In this document: positions 17,478-26,104 of the stretch, one piece after another | Layout: every line of letters begins with the position of its first letter | How positions within the stretch are numbered: position 1 is the stretch's first letter | Assembly (NCBI GenBank): GCA_017560255.1 | Contig: JAFYOI010000014.1 | Location: 55,824 to 119,823 of the forward strand | Source of the DNA: Clostridia bacterium | Lineage (GTDB): Bacteria > Bacillota > Clostridia > Oscillospirales > Acutalibacteraceae | Length of the DNA stretch: 64,000 nt | Direction: 5' to 3' | Notes under the pieces: generated by a model | Database searches by the model: none | Seen by the model: only the letters and a program-made list of their open reading frames with translations | Told to the model about the DNA's origin: nothing | Position numbers and translations under genes: made by a program

Positions 17478-18602
17478 TTAATTTTCTAATTTTCCAAGTG
17501 ACAACGCTTTCAAATAAGCGTTTATGAAGCCATCCAGATCTCCGTCCATAACGGCGTTGACGTTACCGATTTCAAAACCTGTGCGATGGTCCTTAACAAG
17601 AGTATAGGGCATAAAGACGTAGGATCGAATCTGACTGCCCCATGCGATTTCCTTTTGGTTGCCCTTGATATCCTCTATCTTGTCAAGATGCTCTCTCTCC
17701 TTAATCTCAATGAGTTTTGAGCGGAGCATTCTCATCGCCATCTCTCTGTTCTGATGCTGGCTTCTCTCATTTTGACAAGCAACGATAATTCCCGTCGGGA
17801 TATGGGTAATTCTTATTGCGGATTCGGTCTTGTTTACGTGCTGACCGCCTGCACCGCCCGAGCGGTACGTGTCAACTTTCAAGTCCTCGTCCCTTATGTC
17901 AATCTGTATCGAATCGTCAATTTCCGGCATAACTTCACACGATGCAAACGACGTGTGCCTGCGACCCGACGAGTCAAACGGTGAAATGCGCACAAGTCTG
18001 TGTACACCCGATTCACTCTTCAAAAAACCGTAAGCGTTGATACCCTCAACAAGAATTGTTGCTGACTTAAGGCCCGCTTCTTCACCATCAAGAAAATCAA
18101 GCGTTTTGACCTTATAGCCGTGACTTTCAGCCCAGTGATTATACATTCTGAAAAGCATTTCTACCCAATCCTGCGCCTCCGTACCACCCGCACCCGCGTG
18201 AAACGTCAGAATTGCATTTTTGGAGTCGTACTCACCCGTGAGCAAAGTGCCGATTGACATAGCGGAAATTTCTTTTTCCACGTTTTCAACGCCCAGCGTA
18301 CACTCATCGAGAAGGCTCAGGTCATCCTCCTCGTCGGCAAGTTCGATCATAACCATGGTGTCCTCATAATCCTGCCTCAACTTGTCGTAAGCAGCGACTT
18401 TATTTTTCAGGTAACTTATTTGTTTTAAAACTTTCTGGGAATTTTCAAGGTCCTCCCAAAACTTCTCGTTTGCGGTTTCGGCTTCAAGGGTTTCGATATT
18501 CTCTCTCATCTTGGAAACGTCGAGTGCTTCAGCGAGTTCCTCAATCCCCTCCTGCGACTGCAAAAGCCTTAATCGCAACTGGTCAAACTGCATATTATTC
18601 AA
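17478..18602 (-). CDS. prfB: Peptide chain release factor 2
   Basis: Terminates translation at UGA and UAA. 374 residues. The codon-recognition tripeptide SPF is in RLVRISPFDSSGRRH, and the catalytic GGQ in YRSGGAGGQHVNKTESA. The N-terminal coiled-coil domain is in the same frame from the start, so the programmed +1 frameshift common in prfB genes is absent. The start is uncertain: TTG at 18602 has AAGGA about 10 bases upstream, whereas the in-frame ATG at 18593 sits about 19 bases from it. First gene of prfB-valS-folC. Confidence 0.95.
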   Translation of the reverse strand: MNNMQFDQLRLRLLQSQEGIEELAEALDVSKMRENIETLEAETANEKFWEDLENSQKVLKQISYLKNKVAAYDKLRQDYEDTMVMIELADEEDDLSLLDECTLGVENVEKEISAMSIGTLLTGEYDSKNAILTFHAGAGGTEAQDWVEMLFRMYNHWAESHGYKVKTLDFLDGEEAGLKSATILVEGINAYGFLKSESGVHRLVRISPFDSSGRRHTSFASCEVMPEIDDSIQIDIRDEDLKVDTYRSGGAGGQHVNKTESAIRITHIPTGIIVACQNERSQHQNREMAMRMLRSKLIEIKEREHLDKIEDIKGNQKEIAWGSQIRSYVFMPYTLVKDHRTGFEIGNVNAVMDGDLDGFINAYLKALSLGKLEN

Positions 18603-18697
18603 TAGTCATCAATCCTTATATAAACCATTTTTAATTCAGCGCATAACTTCAAAGTATTATACCACATTACTGTCGAGTTTACAATAATAAATTAACA

Positions 18698-18733
18698 AAA
18701 AAGCACCGTTCAAATCACTTTGAACGGTGCTTT
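18698..18733 (-). terminator. Terminator of the radical SAM-glycosyltransferase operon
   Basis: Minus-strand hairpin with arms AGCACCGTTCA / TGAACGGTGCT and a six-T run, between the glycosyltransferase stop (18740) and prfB. Confidence 0.88.
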
Positions 18734-18739
18734 CAATTA

Positions 18740-19684
18740 TTAAAAATTTATTCGTCGTTCTTCAACAACAAGTTTACCTTTTGTGAGTTTTGTTTTTACG
18801 TTCAGCACGTATTCCCCGAGTAGTCCAAGGAACAACATCTGTAAAGAGCCAAAAATACCGATTGCAGACAGTATTGCATATTTATACAGTGGAAACTCAC
18901 CGCCGATACAGAGTTTTACTATCAAATAAACAAGTGCGAAAAGCAAGGTCAAAATCATTAGCGACATTCCCAGAATTGCAATCACTCTTACCGCTTTTTT
19001 GGAGACCGAAACAAGCGTTGACATAAAAATATCGTACAAATCGGAAACACGGTTTCCACTCTTTCCCGCCGCTCTTTTCTCCTGTTTATAGTAAACATAT
19101 GCACACTTATATCCTAGATCGCTTACATTATTAACAATTATATTTGAGGAACGATATTCACGCACAAGATCCACCGCTGTCTTGTCCAAAAGGGTAAATC
19201 CCGAAAAATCTTCTACAAATTCTTTGTCCGCCAAAAACGAAATCATTTTATAGTAGAGTGTTCGTGCAAAACTGATGCTCTCGCTATCCTTTCTGTTTAC
19301 CTCTTTCACACCGCAAACCAACGCATTTCCTTGCCGCCACTTTTCCACAAGTTGAGGAATAACATTCACCGGTGTTTGAAAATCGGCGCAAAACATTACT
19401 GCACAATCTCCACTAGAATTTCTTAACGCATTAACTGCCGAATTACTTGCCCCAAAATTACGCACGTTAAAGATTGCCTTTACGTTCTTATCACGCTTGC
19501 AAAGTTCTTCTATTTTCTGCTGCGTTGAATCTTTTGAACAGTTATCTGAAAAAACAAATTCATAGTCAAATTCAGGCAGATGTTCCGCAAACATCGTCCG
19601 TAACGCTTTATAAATAGGAAATATGTTATCTTCCTCATTATAAGTCGGTATAACTATACTTATTTTTTCTGCCCGCTGTTTCAT
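18740..19684 (-). CDS. Family 2 glycosyltransferase (polyprenyl-phosphate type)
   Basis: Inner-membrane GT2 enzyme of 314 residues resembling GtrB/DPM1-type transferases that move a sugar onto undecaprenyl phosphate. The N-terminal GT-A domain starts with ISIVIPTYNEEDNI, continues with a DNCSKDST nucleotide-sugar loop and a metal motif CADFQTPV in place of the usual DxD. Two C-terminal TM helices (about 230-255 and 268-292) anchor it, followed by a basic tail. It starts 3 bases after the radical SAM stop, so both are one transcript. The donor sugar is unknown. Confidence 0.88.
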   Translation of the reverse strand: MKQRAEKISIVIPTYNEEDNIFPIYKALRTMFAEHLPEFDYEFVFSDNCSKDSTQQKIEELCKRDKNVKAIFNVRNFGASNSAVNALRNSSGDCAVMFCADFQTPVNVIPQLVEKWRQGNALVCGVKEVNRKDSESISFARTLYYKMISFLADKEFVEDFSGFTLLDKTAVDLVREYRSSNIIVNNVSDLGYKCAYVYYKQEKRAAGKSGNRVSDLYDIFMSTLVSVSKKAVRVIAILGMSLMILTLLFALVYLIVKLCIGGEFPLYKYAILSAIGIFGSLQMLFLGLLGEYVLNVKTKLTKGKLVVEERRINF

Positions 19685-19687
19685 TTA

Positions 19688-21493
19688 TTATAAATCTCTC
19701 CACTTCATTTTCTTTAACACATCTCTGCCATATCGACAAATATACAGGAAGAAATAATCCGAACCCGCTTCTATAAACGGAAAAGCCTTATCTTGAGCGG
19801 TTTCAAGATATTTTTTGAGAAAAAGATCATTCATTTCCCTCTTCTCATAATCACTCATAACTCCATCTTCAAAACTCACCAAAGATTCCATATCCTGCAC
19901 ATTGGACATGCTACATACTCCGTATTTTTCCGGATTTCTAAAAATAGGAGAATTTTTCTTTAAGTAGAACAACGTCGTAGATGCGCTATCGATGTAATCA
20001 CGTCCGAACGCCGTTTCTATGGTCAACATCGCTTCCTCACGGGTTTCAGTTGGGAACCCGATTATACAGAATATGTGATTCCATATTTTTTCACTCGCAG
20101 CATCCTGCATAACCTTTTCTCGACAGTTGAAATCAACGCCTTTATTCATGAGTGTGAAAATTCGCTCACTTGCTGATTCGTACCCGTAATCCAGACGACG
20201 GCAACCGGACCTATAAAGTTTATTAAACAATTCTTTTGTAAAACCCTTTTCAAGCCTTGCAAAACTATCGTATTGAATGTTCAATCCCCTTGAAATTATT
20301 TCATCAGCAAACTTTTCAGCATAACCCGAAAAAAGATGCTCATCAGCAGAAACAAATTTCGTTACACCATATTTATTGACAAGCAATTCCAACTCATCGA
20401 CTACCTTTTTGGCAGACTTTACGTGGAAATTAGGTCTACCCAAATGAAAATCACAAAAACTGCACTTTCCCCAGAAACACCCTTTTGATGTTTGATACAA
20501 AAGGGCAATATCGGGCGTCAAGTATTTGCTAAAATCAAATCCGTCATAGCAAGACGGCGCTATATCATCAAGTTTTGTTACCGGCACATACGGATTAAAT
20601 ACAATTTTGCCCTCAGCGTTTTTATAGATGATGTTTGATACATCGTCTATTGAAATTTCACCATTTACATAACGCGCAAGTTCTACAATGGAGCGCTCTC
20701 CCTCACCAATTCCAAGAGAATCGCATAACTCAAAAACCTTATGATGATTTTTAATGTCTTCTCTTATTGCGGTGGAGAAAAAACCACCGATAGTTATATG
20801 TGCGTTTGTTCGCTCACGCAACATCCTCGCAAGCGTCAATCCTTGCATAAATTGTTGCTTTGCAGTAATCGAAATACCAATCAAATCGTACTTTTCAACA
20901 TCAAGTTCTTTGAGTTTTTCCTCAAAAAAATCAATGAAAATATTTTCTTCCTTGTGGTAACTCTGATACATCAGAGAATCAAAATCGAACAAGAATAATG
21001 GGTTTTTATAATTTCCCAAAGTCATCTGTGCAGGTGCATACGGCAACATTACAATTTTAAGCGCTTCCGTAACCGTTTCAATTGCCCAACAAAACTTCTT
21101 TGGCTCATAAAAGCGTTCCGTCCTCAACACAGAAACCGCATCATCAATATTTTCACAGGTTGTACTGAATCTATCTGCCTTATTTTCTATATATTCCTTT
21201 ATTGTGAGATATTTTATTAGTTTTGATTTTATCTCAATAGGATACTCATCAATTTTGTTTTTATCGTATTCGTTATCGGCAAAGAACGTTGAAAATTCCT
21301 CATAAAGTTCTTTGACTTTTAATACCGTCTTCTCAATAAAACTACGATTCAAAACATAGTCGTAAAACTCGACGTTCAAATCGCATCCAACACACTCAAA
21401 ACCGTTAGCGTTAAGTTGACCTGACAATAGCGGAACCGCAAGATGAGGGTTTACCGGGTGCCATTGAGGAGGTACTAACAGCAACGTTTTCAA
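19688..21493 (-). CDS. B12-binding-type radical SAM protein
   Basis: 601 residues. An N-terminal Rossmann-like B12-binding-type region (LLLVPPQWHPVNPHLAVPLL through YDLIGISITAKQQFMQG and HITIGGFFSTA) precedes a radical SAM barrel. The cluster motif is SKGCFWGKCSFCDFH, i.e. C-x4-C-x2-C rather than the canonical C-x3-C-x2-C. The usual DxHxxG cobalamin-ligand motif is not evident, so cobalamin may be bound base-off or not at all. Translation starts at TTG (21493) with AAGGGG about 8 bases upstream. No promoter fits the 30 bases between the etfA terminator and this start. Co-transcribed with a polyprenol glycosyltransferase; lipid or glycan modification is inferred. Confidence 0.85.
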   Translation of the reverse strand: MKTLLLVPPQWHPVNPHLAVPLLSGQLNANGFECVGCDLNVEFYDYVLNRSFIEKTVLKVKELYEEFSTFFADNEYDKNKIDEYPIEIKSKLIKYLTIKEYIENKADRFSTTCENIDDAVSVLRTERFYEPKKFCWAIETVTEALKIVMLPYAPAQMTLGNYKNPLFLFDFDSLMYQSYHKEENIFIDFFEEKLKELDVEKYDLIGISITAKQQFMQGLTLARMLRERTNAHITIGGFFSTAIREDIKNHHKVFELCDSLGIGEGERSIVELARYVNGEISIDDVSNIIYKNAEGKIVFNPYVPVTKLDDIAPSCYDGFDFSKYLTPDIALLYQTSKGCFWGKCSFCDFHLGRPNFHVKSAKKVVDELELLVNKYGVTKFVSADEHLFSGYAEKFADEIISRGLNIQYDSFARLEKGFTKELFNKLYRSGCRRLDYGYESASERIFTLMNKGVDFNCREKVMQDAASEKIWNHIFCIIGFPTETREEAMLTIETAFGRDYIDSASTTLFYLKKNSPIFRNPEKYGVCSMSNVQDMESLVSFEDGVMSDYEKREMNDLFLKKYLETAQDKAFPFIEAGSDYFFLYICRYGRDVLKKMKWRDL

Positions 21494-21522
21494 AAAATCA
21501 ACCCCTTGATTTTTAAAAATTC

Positions 21523-21562
21523 AAAAAGGCACTCAAAACATTAGCGATCTGAGTGCCTTTTC
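21523..21562 (-). terminator. Terminator of the bcd-etfBA operon
   Basis: GGCACTCA / TGAGTGCC stem (21528-21535 with 21550-21557) extended by A/T pairs. On the minus strand the 3' arm is followed by a T run. It lies between etfA (stop at 21581) and the radical SAM gene. Confidence 0.8.
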
Positions 21563-21580
21563 TTTAGTGTTTAGGCTATA

Positions 21581-22771
21581 TTACTTCTTAAGTTCGTCAA
21601 GAAGTGCGGGGAGAACTTTGTAAAGGTCTCCAACGATTGCATAATCAGCAACCTTCATAATCGGAGCATCTGCGCTCTTGTTGATTGCAACGATGCATCC
21701 GCTGTTTGTCATACCAGCAAGGTGCTGAATTGCACCAGAGATACCACAAGCGATGTAGAGTTTCGGACGAACAGTTTTACCTGTCTGGCCAACCTGATGA
21801 TCAGCACTGATCCAACCAGCGTCAACACATGCACGGGAAGAACCTACAACACCGCCGAGTTCATTTGCAACTTCCTCGAGGAGTTTGAAGCCTTCAGCCT
21901 TGCCAACGCCACGGCCACCAGCAACGATAACTTCTGCTTCTACGAGGTTAACAGTCTGCTTCATAGCCTTTACTGTTTCCTCAACAACTGTTCTGATATC
22001 GTCAGCCTTGATTGTGAAGTTAGCCTTAACAATCTTACCAGTTCTGGAATCATCGCGAGCCATCTTCTGCATAACTCCGGGACGAACAGTTGACATCTGG
22101 GGACGATGGTTCGGAGTGATGATTGTAGCCATCAAGTTACCACCGAATGCGGGACGAGTCTGGAGAATGATTCTTCTCTCAGGATCTATCTCGAGTTTTG
22201 TACAGTCAGCTGTAAGACCTGTGTTAAGACGAGCAGCAATTCTCGGGCCAAGGTCACGACCGATATTTGTAGCACCGATCAATACGATTGCGGGCTTCAT
22301 ATCATTGATAACCTGATCAAGAACTGTTGTGTAAGCGTCAGTTGTGTATGTTCCGAGGAGAGCATCCTCAGCAACGATTACGTTGTCTGCGCCGTAAGCG
22401 AAGAGGTCAGCAGCAAGTCCTTCAACCTTATCGCCAAGAATAATAGCGGAAAGTTCCTCACCGAGTGAATCAGCGAGTTTACGGCCTTCGCCGAGGAGTT
22501 CAAATGTTGTAGGCATAACAACGCCTTCACGCTGCTCAGCAAATACCCATACGCCCTTGTAAGCGCTGAGATCCTTCTTCGGAGCCTCTGCTGCTACTGC
22601 GTCAGACTCAATAGCCTTGAACTTACATTTTGCTACGCAAGCGCCGCAAGATGTACACTTATCGTAATCGATTACAGCCTTCTTATCTACCATAGAGATT
22701 GCGCCAACCGGACATGCTTTTACGCACATGCCGCAGCCTACGCATTTTTCATTAATAATTTTAACGCCCAT
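21581..22771 (-). CDS. etfA: Electron transfer flavoprotein alpha subunit with N-terminal 2x[4Fe-4S] ferredoxin domain
   Basis: 396 residues, about 65-70 more than ordinary EtfA. Residues 1-60 form a two-cluster ferredoxin: CVGCGMCVKACP and CTSCGACVAKCK. The rest is the EtfA fold, with the FAD-binding C-terminal part (GGRGVGKAEGFKLLEEVA, ASRACVDAGW, GQTGKTV, IACGISGAIQHLAGM, INKSADAPI). In Acetobacterium, CarE (caffeyl-CoA reductase ETF) has the same fusion and the complex is electron-bifurcating. Here the complex with EtfB and the acyl-CoA dehydrogenase probably couples crotonyl-CoA reduction by NADH to ferredoxin reduction. Last gene of bcd-etfB-etfA. Confidence 0.95.
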   Translation of the reverse strand: MGVKIINEKCVGCGMCVKACPVGAISMVDKKAVIDYDKCTSCGACVAKCKFKAIESDAVAAEAPKKDLSAYKGVWVFAEQREGVVMPTTFELLGEGRKLADSLGEELSAIILGDKVEGLAADLFAYGADNVIVAEDALLGTYTTDAYTTVLDQVINDMKPAIVLIGATNIGRDLGPRIAARLNTGLTADCTKLEIDPERRIILQTRPAFGGNLMATIITPNHRPQMSTVRPGVMQKMARDDSRTGKIVKANFTIKADDIRTVVEETVKAMKQTVNLVEAEVIVAGGRGVGKAEGFKLLEEVANELGGVVGSSRACVDAGWISADHQVGQTGKTVRPKLYIACGISGAIQHLAGMTNSGCIVAINKSADAPIMKVADYAIVGDLYKVLPALLDELKK

Positions 22772-22789
22772 TTTTAGTCCTCCTCCAGA

Positions 22790-23575
22790 TTAAATAACGT
22801 GCTTTGCTTTGAGGTTCTCAACGAGAGCAACGGAAACTTCCTTCTCGGAACCTGTGAGAACAACGCCAGCGCCCTTTGTCTCTGCTGTAAATGTATCATG
22901 TACATTTGTCGGAGAACTTGTAAGACCGATGCGGTCAGCGGGGATGTTGAGCTCGTTCTGGGAAAGAACTTTTACTTCCTTCTGGTAAGCTGTGTAGATA
23001 CCGGGGATGGAAGCATAACGGGGCTCGTTAAGTTCCTTGATACATGTGAGCAAGCAAGGTGTCTTAACAGAGATAACCTGGTAGCCATCCTCGAGCGCTC
23101 TCTGAACAGTGATCTTGTCACCATCCATCTTAATATCCTGAACGTAAGTGATCTGCGGGAGGTCAAGACGCTCAGCAATCTGCGGGCCAACCTGAGCGGT
23201 GTCACCGTCGATAGCCTGACGGCCGCAGAATACGATGTCGTAGTTACCGATGTACTTAATAGCCTCGGAAATGATGTTACTTGTTGCCCAAGTATCAGAA
23301 CCGCCGTACTCACGACCGGAAACGAGGTAAGCCTCGTCTGCGCCCATTGCGAGAGCCTCGCGAAGAGCAACCTCTGCCGGAGGGGGTCCCATACATACAA
23401 CTGTGATTTTTACGTCTTTATCAGCATCCTTAATCTTAAGAGCAGCCTCAAGAGCGTTCTTATCGTCAGGATTGATAATGCTCGGTACGCCGTCACGGAT
23501 AAGTGTCTTCTTTACAGGGTCAATTCTAACCTCTGCGGTATCCGGTACCTGCTTAACACATACAATAATATTCAT
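22790..23575 (-). CDS. etfB: Electron transfer flavoprotein beta subunit
   Basis: 261 residues. The EtfB N-terminus IIVCVKQVPDTAEVRID is present, with DKNALEAALKIKD and the GADEAYLVSGREYGGSDTWAT and FCGRQAIDGDTAQVGPQIAE segments that bind nucleotide. It lies 18 bases upstream of etfA and 16 bases after the acyl-CoA dehydrogenase stop, in one transcript. Forms the heterodimeric ETF that passes electrons between NADH, ferredoxin and the dehydrogenase; bifurcation itself is inferred from context. Confidence 0.95.
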   Translation of the reverse strand: MNIIVCVKQVPDTAEVRIDPVKKTLIRDGVPSIINPDDKNALEAALKIKDADKDVKITVVCMGPPPAEVALREALAMGADEAYLVSGREYGGSDTWATSNIISEAIKYIGNYDIVFCGRQAIDGDTAQVGPQIAERLDLPQITYVQDIKMDGDKITVQRALEDGYQVISVKTPCLLTCIKELNEPRYASIPGIYTAYQKEVKVLSQNELNIPADRIGLTSSPTNVHDTFTAETKGAGVVLTGSEKEVSVALVENLKAKHVI

Positions 23576-23591
23576 TCGTTTCGCCCTCCAA

Positions 23592-24731
23592 TTACTTAAG
23601 AATGCTGCCAGCGATTACCATACGCTGTACTTCGCTAGTACCCTCGTAGATTTCGGTAATCTTAGCATCACGCATCATACGCTCAACCGGGTACTCACGT
23701 GTGTAACCGTAACCGCCGTGGATCTGAACTGCCTTCTCTGTGATGTACATTGCTGCTTCTGCTGCGTAAAGTTTAGCCATTGCTGCCTCTGTGCCGAACG
23801 GCTTCTTCTCATCCTTAAGACATGCTGCATGGTAAACGAGGTGACGAGCTGCTTCAAGGCGAACCTTCATATCAGCCATCATCCACTGGAGACCCTGGTT
23901 TTTGCTGATCGGCTTGCCGAACTGCTTACGCTCCTTAGAGTACTTAATAGCCTCATCGAAAGCGCCCTGTGCAATACCGAGAGCCTGAGCAGCGATACCG
24001 ATACGGCCGCCATCAAGAGTCTGCATTGCGATTGAGAAGCCCTTACCTACTGTACCGAGAAGGTTCTCAGCGGGAACTTCACAGTTTTCAAAGATAAGTT
24101 CTGTTGTAGAACTACCTCTGATACCGAGTTTGTGCTCAGTCTTACCGATTGAGAAGCCTTTGAATTCCTTCTCAACGATGAAAGCGGTGATGCCCTTAAC
24201 GCCCTTTGACTTGTCTGTCATAGCGAAAACAACGAAAACGTCAGCATATCCGCCGTTTGTGATAAATACTTTTGAACCGTTGAGGATCCATTTGCCATCA
24301 ACGAGCTCTGCAACTGTCTGCTGACCAGCTGCGTCTGTACCAGCGTTCGGCTCTGTAAGACCGAAAGCGCCGAGCTTTCTGCCTGCGCAGAGGTCGGGCA
24401 AATACTTTGCCTTCTGCTCGGGTGTACCAAACTGATAAATCGGGTTAATGCAAAGTGAAGTGTGTGCGCTTACGATAACGCCTGTTGTAGCGCAAGCTCT
24501 TGAAAGTTCCTCAACTGTGATGATGTAGCTGAGTGTGTCGCCGCCTGCACCTTCGTACTCTGTCGGAAACGGAATTCCGAGCATACCGTACTTAGCCATA
24601 AGCTCAACGGTCTCTACCGGGAAGCGATCATTCGCGTCAACCTCTGCTGCTTTGGGAGCAACGATATCTGTTGCAAAAGCTCTAACAGTGGTGCGAACCA
24701 TTTCCTGCTGTTTTGTAAGATTAAAATCCAT
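23592..24731 (-). CDS. bcd: Short-chain acyl-CoA dehydrogenase (butyryl-CoA dehydrogenase type)
   Basis: FAD enzyme of 379 residues that would reduce crotonyl-CoA to butyryl-CoA. Family blocks visible: FGLTEPNAGTDAAGQQT, the substrate/FAD region GSKVFITNGGYADVFVVFA, the ERKQFGKPISKNQGLQWM segment, and IHGGYGYTREYPVERMMRDA. The catalytic Glu is Glu363 in IYEGTSEVQR, the position used by butyryl/short-chain enzymes. The start is the ATG at 24731, 7 bases after GGAGGG; a TTG just before it is less well placed. First gene of bcd-etfB-etfA, behind its own promoter and a long hairpin leader. Confidence 0.95.
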   Translation of the reverse strand: MDFNLTKQQEMVRTTVRAFATDIVAPKAAEVDANDRFPVETVELMAKYGMLGIPFPTEYEGAGGDTLSYIITVEELSRACATTGVIVSAHTSLCINPIYQFGTPEQKAKYLPDLCAGRKLGAFGLTEPNAGTDAAGQQTVAELVDGKWILNGSKVFITNGGYADVFVVFAMTDKSKGVKGITAFIVEKEFKGFSIGKTEHKLGIRGSSTTELIFENCEVPAENLLGTVGKGFSIAMQTLDGGRIGIAAQALGIAQGAFDEAIKYSKERKQFGKPISKNQGLQWMMADMKVRLEAARHLVYHAACLKDEKKPFGTEAAMAKLYAAEAAMYITEKAVQIHGGYGYTREYPVERMMRDAKITEIYEGTSEVQRMVIAGSILK

Positions 24732-24775
24732 CAAGTTTCCCTCCGTTATTTTTATTCATAGCATTTTGCCCCAAT

Positions 24776-24832
24776 GAATACAAGCAAACCATTCTGCTCC
24801 ACTTCACTGAGCAGAAGAATTTGTTTGTATTC
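24776..24832 (-). promoter_or_regulatory. Long leader hairpin upstream of bcd
   Basis: Two 24-base arms (24776-24799 and 24809-24832) pair at 20 of 24 positions plus one G-T wobble, around a 9-base loop. Outer stem GAATACAA and inner stem TTCTGCTC are perfect. It lies between the bcd promoter and the bcd ribosome site, and no T-run follows, so it is not a simple terminator. It could stabilise the mRNA or be a regulatory structure. Confidence 0.6.
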
Positions 24833-24867
24833 AAAAGAGGCCGACTAAGAATTTTGCTATCCATAAA

Positions 24868-24896
24868 ATAATATCACTTTTCTTATAAAAAAACAA
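24868..24896 (-). promoter_or_regulatory. Promoter of bcd-etfB-etfA
   Basis: Minus strand TTGTTT (24896-24891), 17-bp spacer, TATTAT (24873-24868). It lies inside the 370-base gap between bcd and the upstream KASIII-like gene. The rest of that gap (24900-25030) is very A/T rich with no gene. Confidence 0.55.
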
Positions 24897-25029
24897 GTCC
24901 TTATTTCCTAAAAACAACTGTAAAATTGTGTTTTTTCTGCTATTTCTTTATATTTTGTAGACTTATTTAAAATATTGCAAAAATTTATCAAAATTTTATT
25001 CAAAATTATAGTAAATCTTATCCGCAATT

Positions 25030-25060
25030 TAGGGACAAGAGCGCAAAACTCCTGTCCCTA
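25030..25060 (-). terminator. Hairpin after the KASIII-like gene (probable weak terminator)
   Basis: TAGGGACA / TGTCCCTA arms (25030-25037 with 25053-25060) plus an inner GAG/CTC. It follows the minus-strand stop at 25104. The T tract behind it on the minus strand is poor, so partial termination is more likely than full. Confidence 0.5.
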
Positions 25061-25103
25061 AAAAATTTTATCGGTTAATCAAGTATCGAATTCACCAAAG
25101 GAA

Positions 25104-26078
25104 TTACCACTTCATCAAAGCAGAAGCAACAGCCAAGCCAGCACCGGAAGCAACCAATACCACGTTGTCACCCTTCTTGATTTTACCCTCTTCAACTGCT
25201 GAATGGAGAGCAATCGGAATACAACCTGAGCCTGTGTATCCGTACTTATCCATAACGCAAATTGTCTTCTCAACCGGAAGACCGAGGATATCCATAACCT
25301 GAAGAATAACGGACTTGTTGATCTGTGTGAAGATTACAAAGTCGATATCCTTGTACTCAAGGCCTTTCTTGTCAAGCAAAGTCTTAACAACTACCGGCCA
25401 GAGTTTTACGTTTCTGTCACCCGGAAGCGGCTTGAGAGAAGTAAGTGTGTTGTTGTAAAGCTGATCAACGTTCTCGGGTTTCTGGATCGGGTACTTAGCA
25501 CCGCCACCGTAGATGCCCAAGAAGTCGTACTGTGTACCGTCAGCGTAGAGGTAAGAAGCCATAAAGCCAGCATCCTCTTCTGTCTGAGAAATAACAACAG
25601 CACCTGCGCCATCAGCGAAGATAGCATCAGTCTTGTCAGCAAACTTTGTCATGTTGTAAACACCGATGAGAAGAGCGTTCTTGTAACCACCGCTCATTAC
25701 CATTCTGGAAACAACGTCGTAAGCAGCAACGAAACCGGAGCAAGCGCCGTTGATGTCAAATGCACCTGCATTTACAGCCTGAAGTCTGCCCTGAACAACG
25801 ATAGCGGTCGGAGGAGTTACATACTCCGGTGTATCGGTTGCAACAACAACCAAATCGATATCTTCCGCTTTCAGACCAGCGTTAGCAATAGCGTTCTGGC
25901 CAGCATAAGTAGCCATATCTGCTGTGCTCTCGTCCGGACCTGTAACGTATCTCTGCTTAATACCGATTCTTTCAGCAAACTTCTCAAGTGATTTACCTGT
26001 GATTGCTTCGATATCAGCATTTGTTACCAAATTTTTCGGTACATACATACCTGTACCTGTAATTTTTGCGTTAAACAT
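25104..26078 (-). CDS. KASIII-like (FabH-family) condensing-enzyme homologue 1, altered triad
   Basis: 324 residues with the thiolase-fold FabH architecture (GTGMYVPKNLVTN start, VATDTPEYVTPPTA, GAGLAVASALMKW end). The acyl-accepting Cys is kept (Cys113 in NGACSGFVAAYD). The other two members of the KASIII Cys-His-Asn triad are lost. The PHQAN motif reads IFTQINKS (His to Thr251) and the GNTxxAS motif reads YGYTGSGCIP (Asn to Tyr281). Decarboxylative malonyl-ACP condensation is therefore unlikely; acyl transfer between thioesters or an unknown condensation is possible. It lies 26 bases after the CoA-transferase gene in the long operon. No other fatty-acid synthesis gene cluster is adjacent. 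Confidence 0.85.
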   Translation of the reverse strand: MFNAKITGTGMYVPKNLVTNADIEAITGKSLEKFAERIGIKQRYVTGPDESTADMATYAGQNAIANAGLKAEDIDLVVVATDTPEYVTPPTAIVVQGRLQAVNAGAFDINGACSGFVAAYDVVSRMVMSGGYKNALLIGVYNMTKFADKTDAIFADGAGAVVISQTEEDAGFMASYLYADGTQYDFLGIYGGGAKYPIQKPENVDQLYNNTLTSLKPLPGDRNVKLWPVVVKTLLDKKGLEYKDIDFVIFTQINKSVILQVMDILGLPVEKTICVMDKYGYTGSGCIPIALHSAVEEGKIKKGDNVVLVASGAGLAVASALMKW

Positions 26079-26104
26079 AGTTGTTTACGACCTTTCTGTA
26101 AAAA

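Noticed and set aside
22799..23599. 266-residue open frame on the plus strand inside etfB
   Set aside because: Antisense to the convincing etfB gene, no ribosome site, Cys-rich biased composition from the codon bias of the real gene. The same holds for the long antisense frames inside dacA-like (61596-62516), livJ (28495-29172) and valS (16155-16868).
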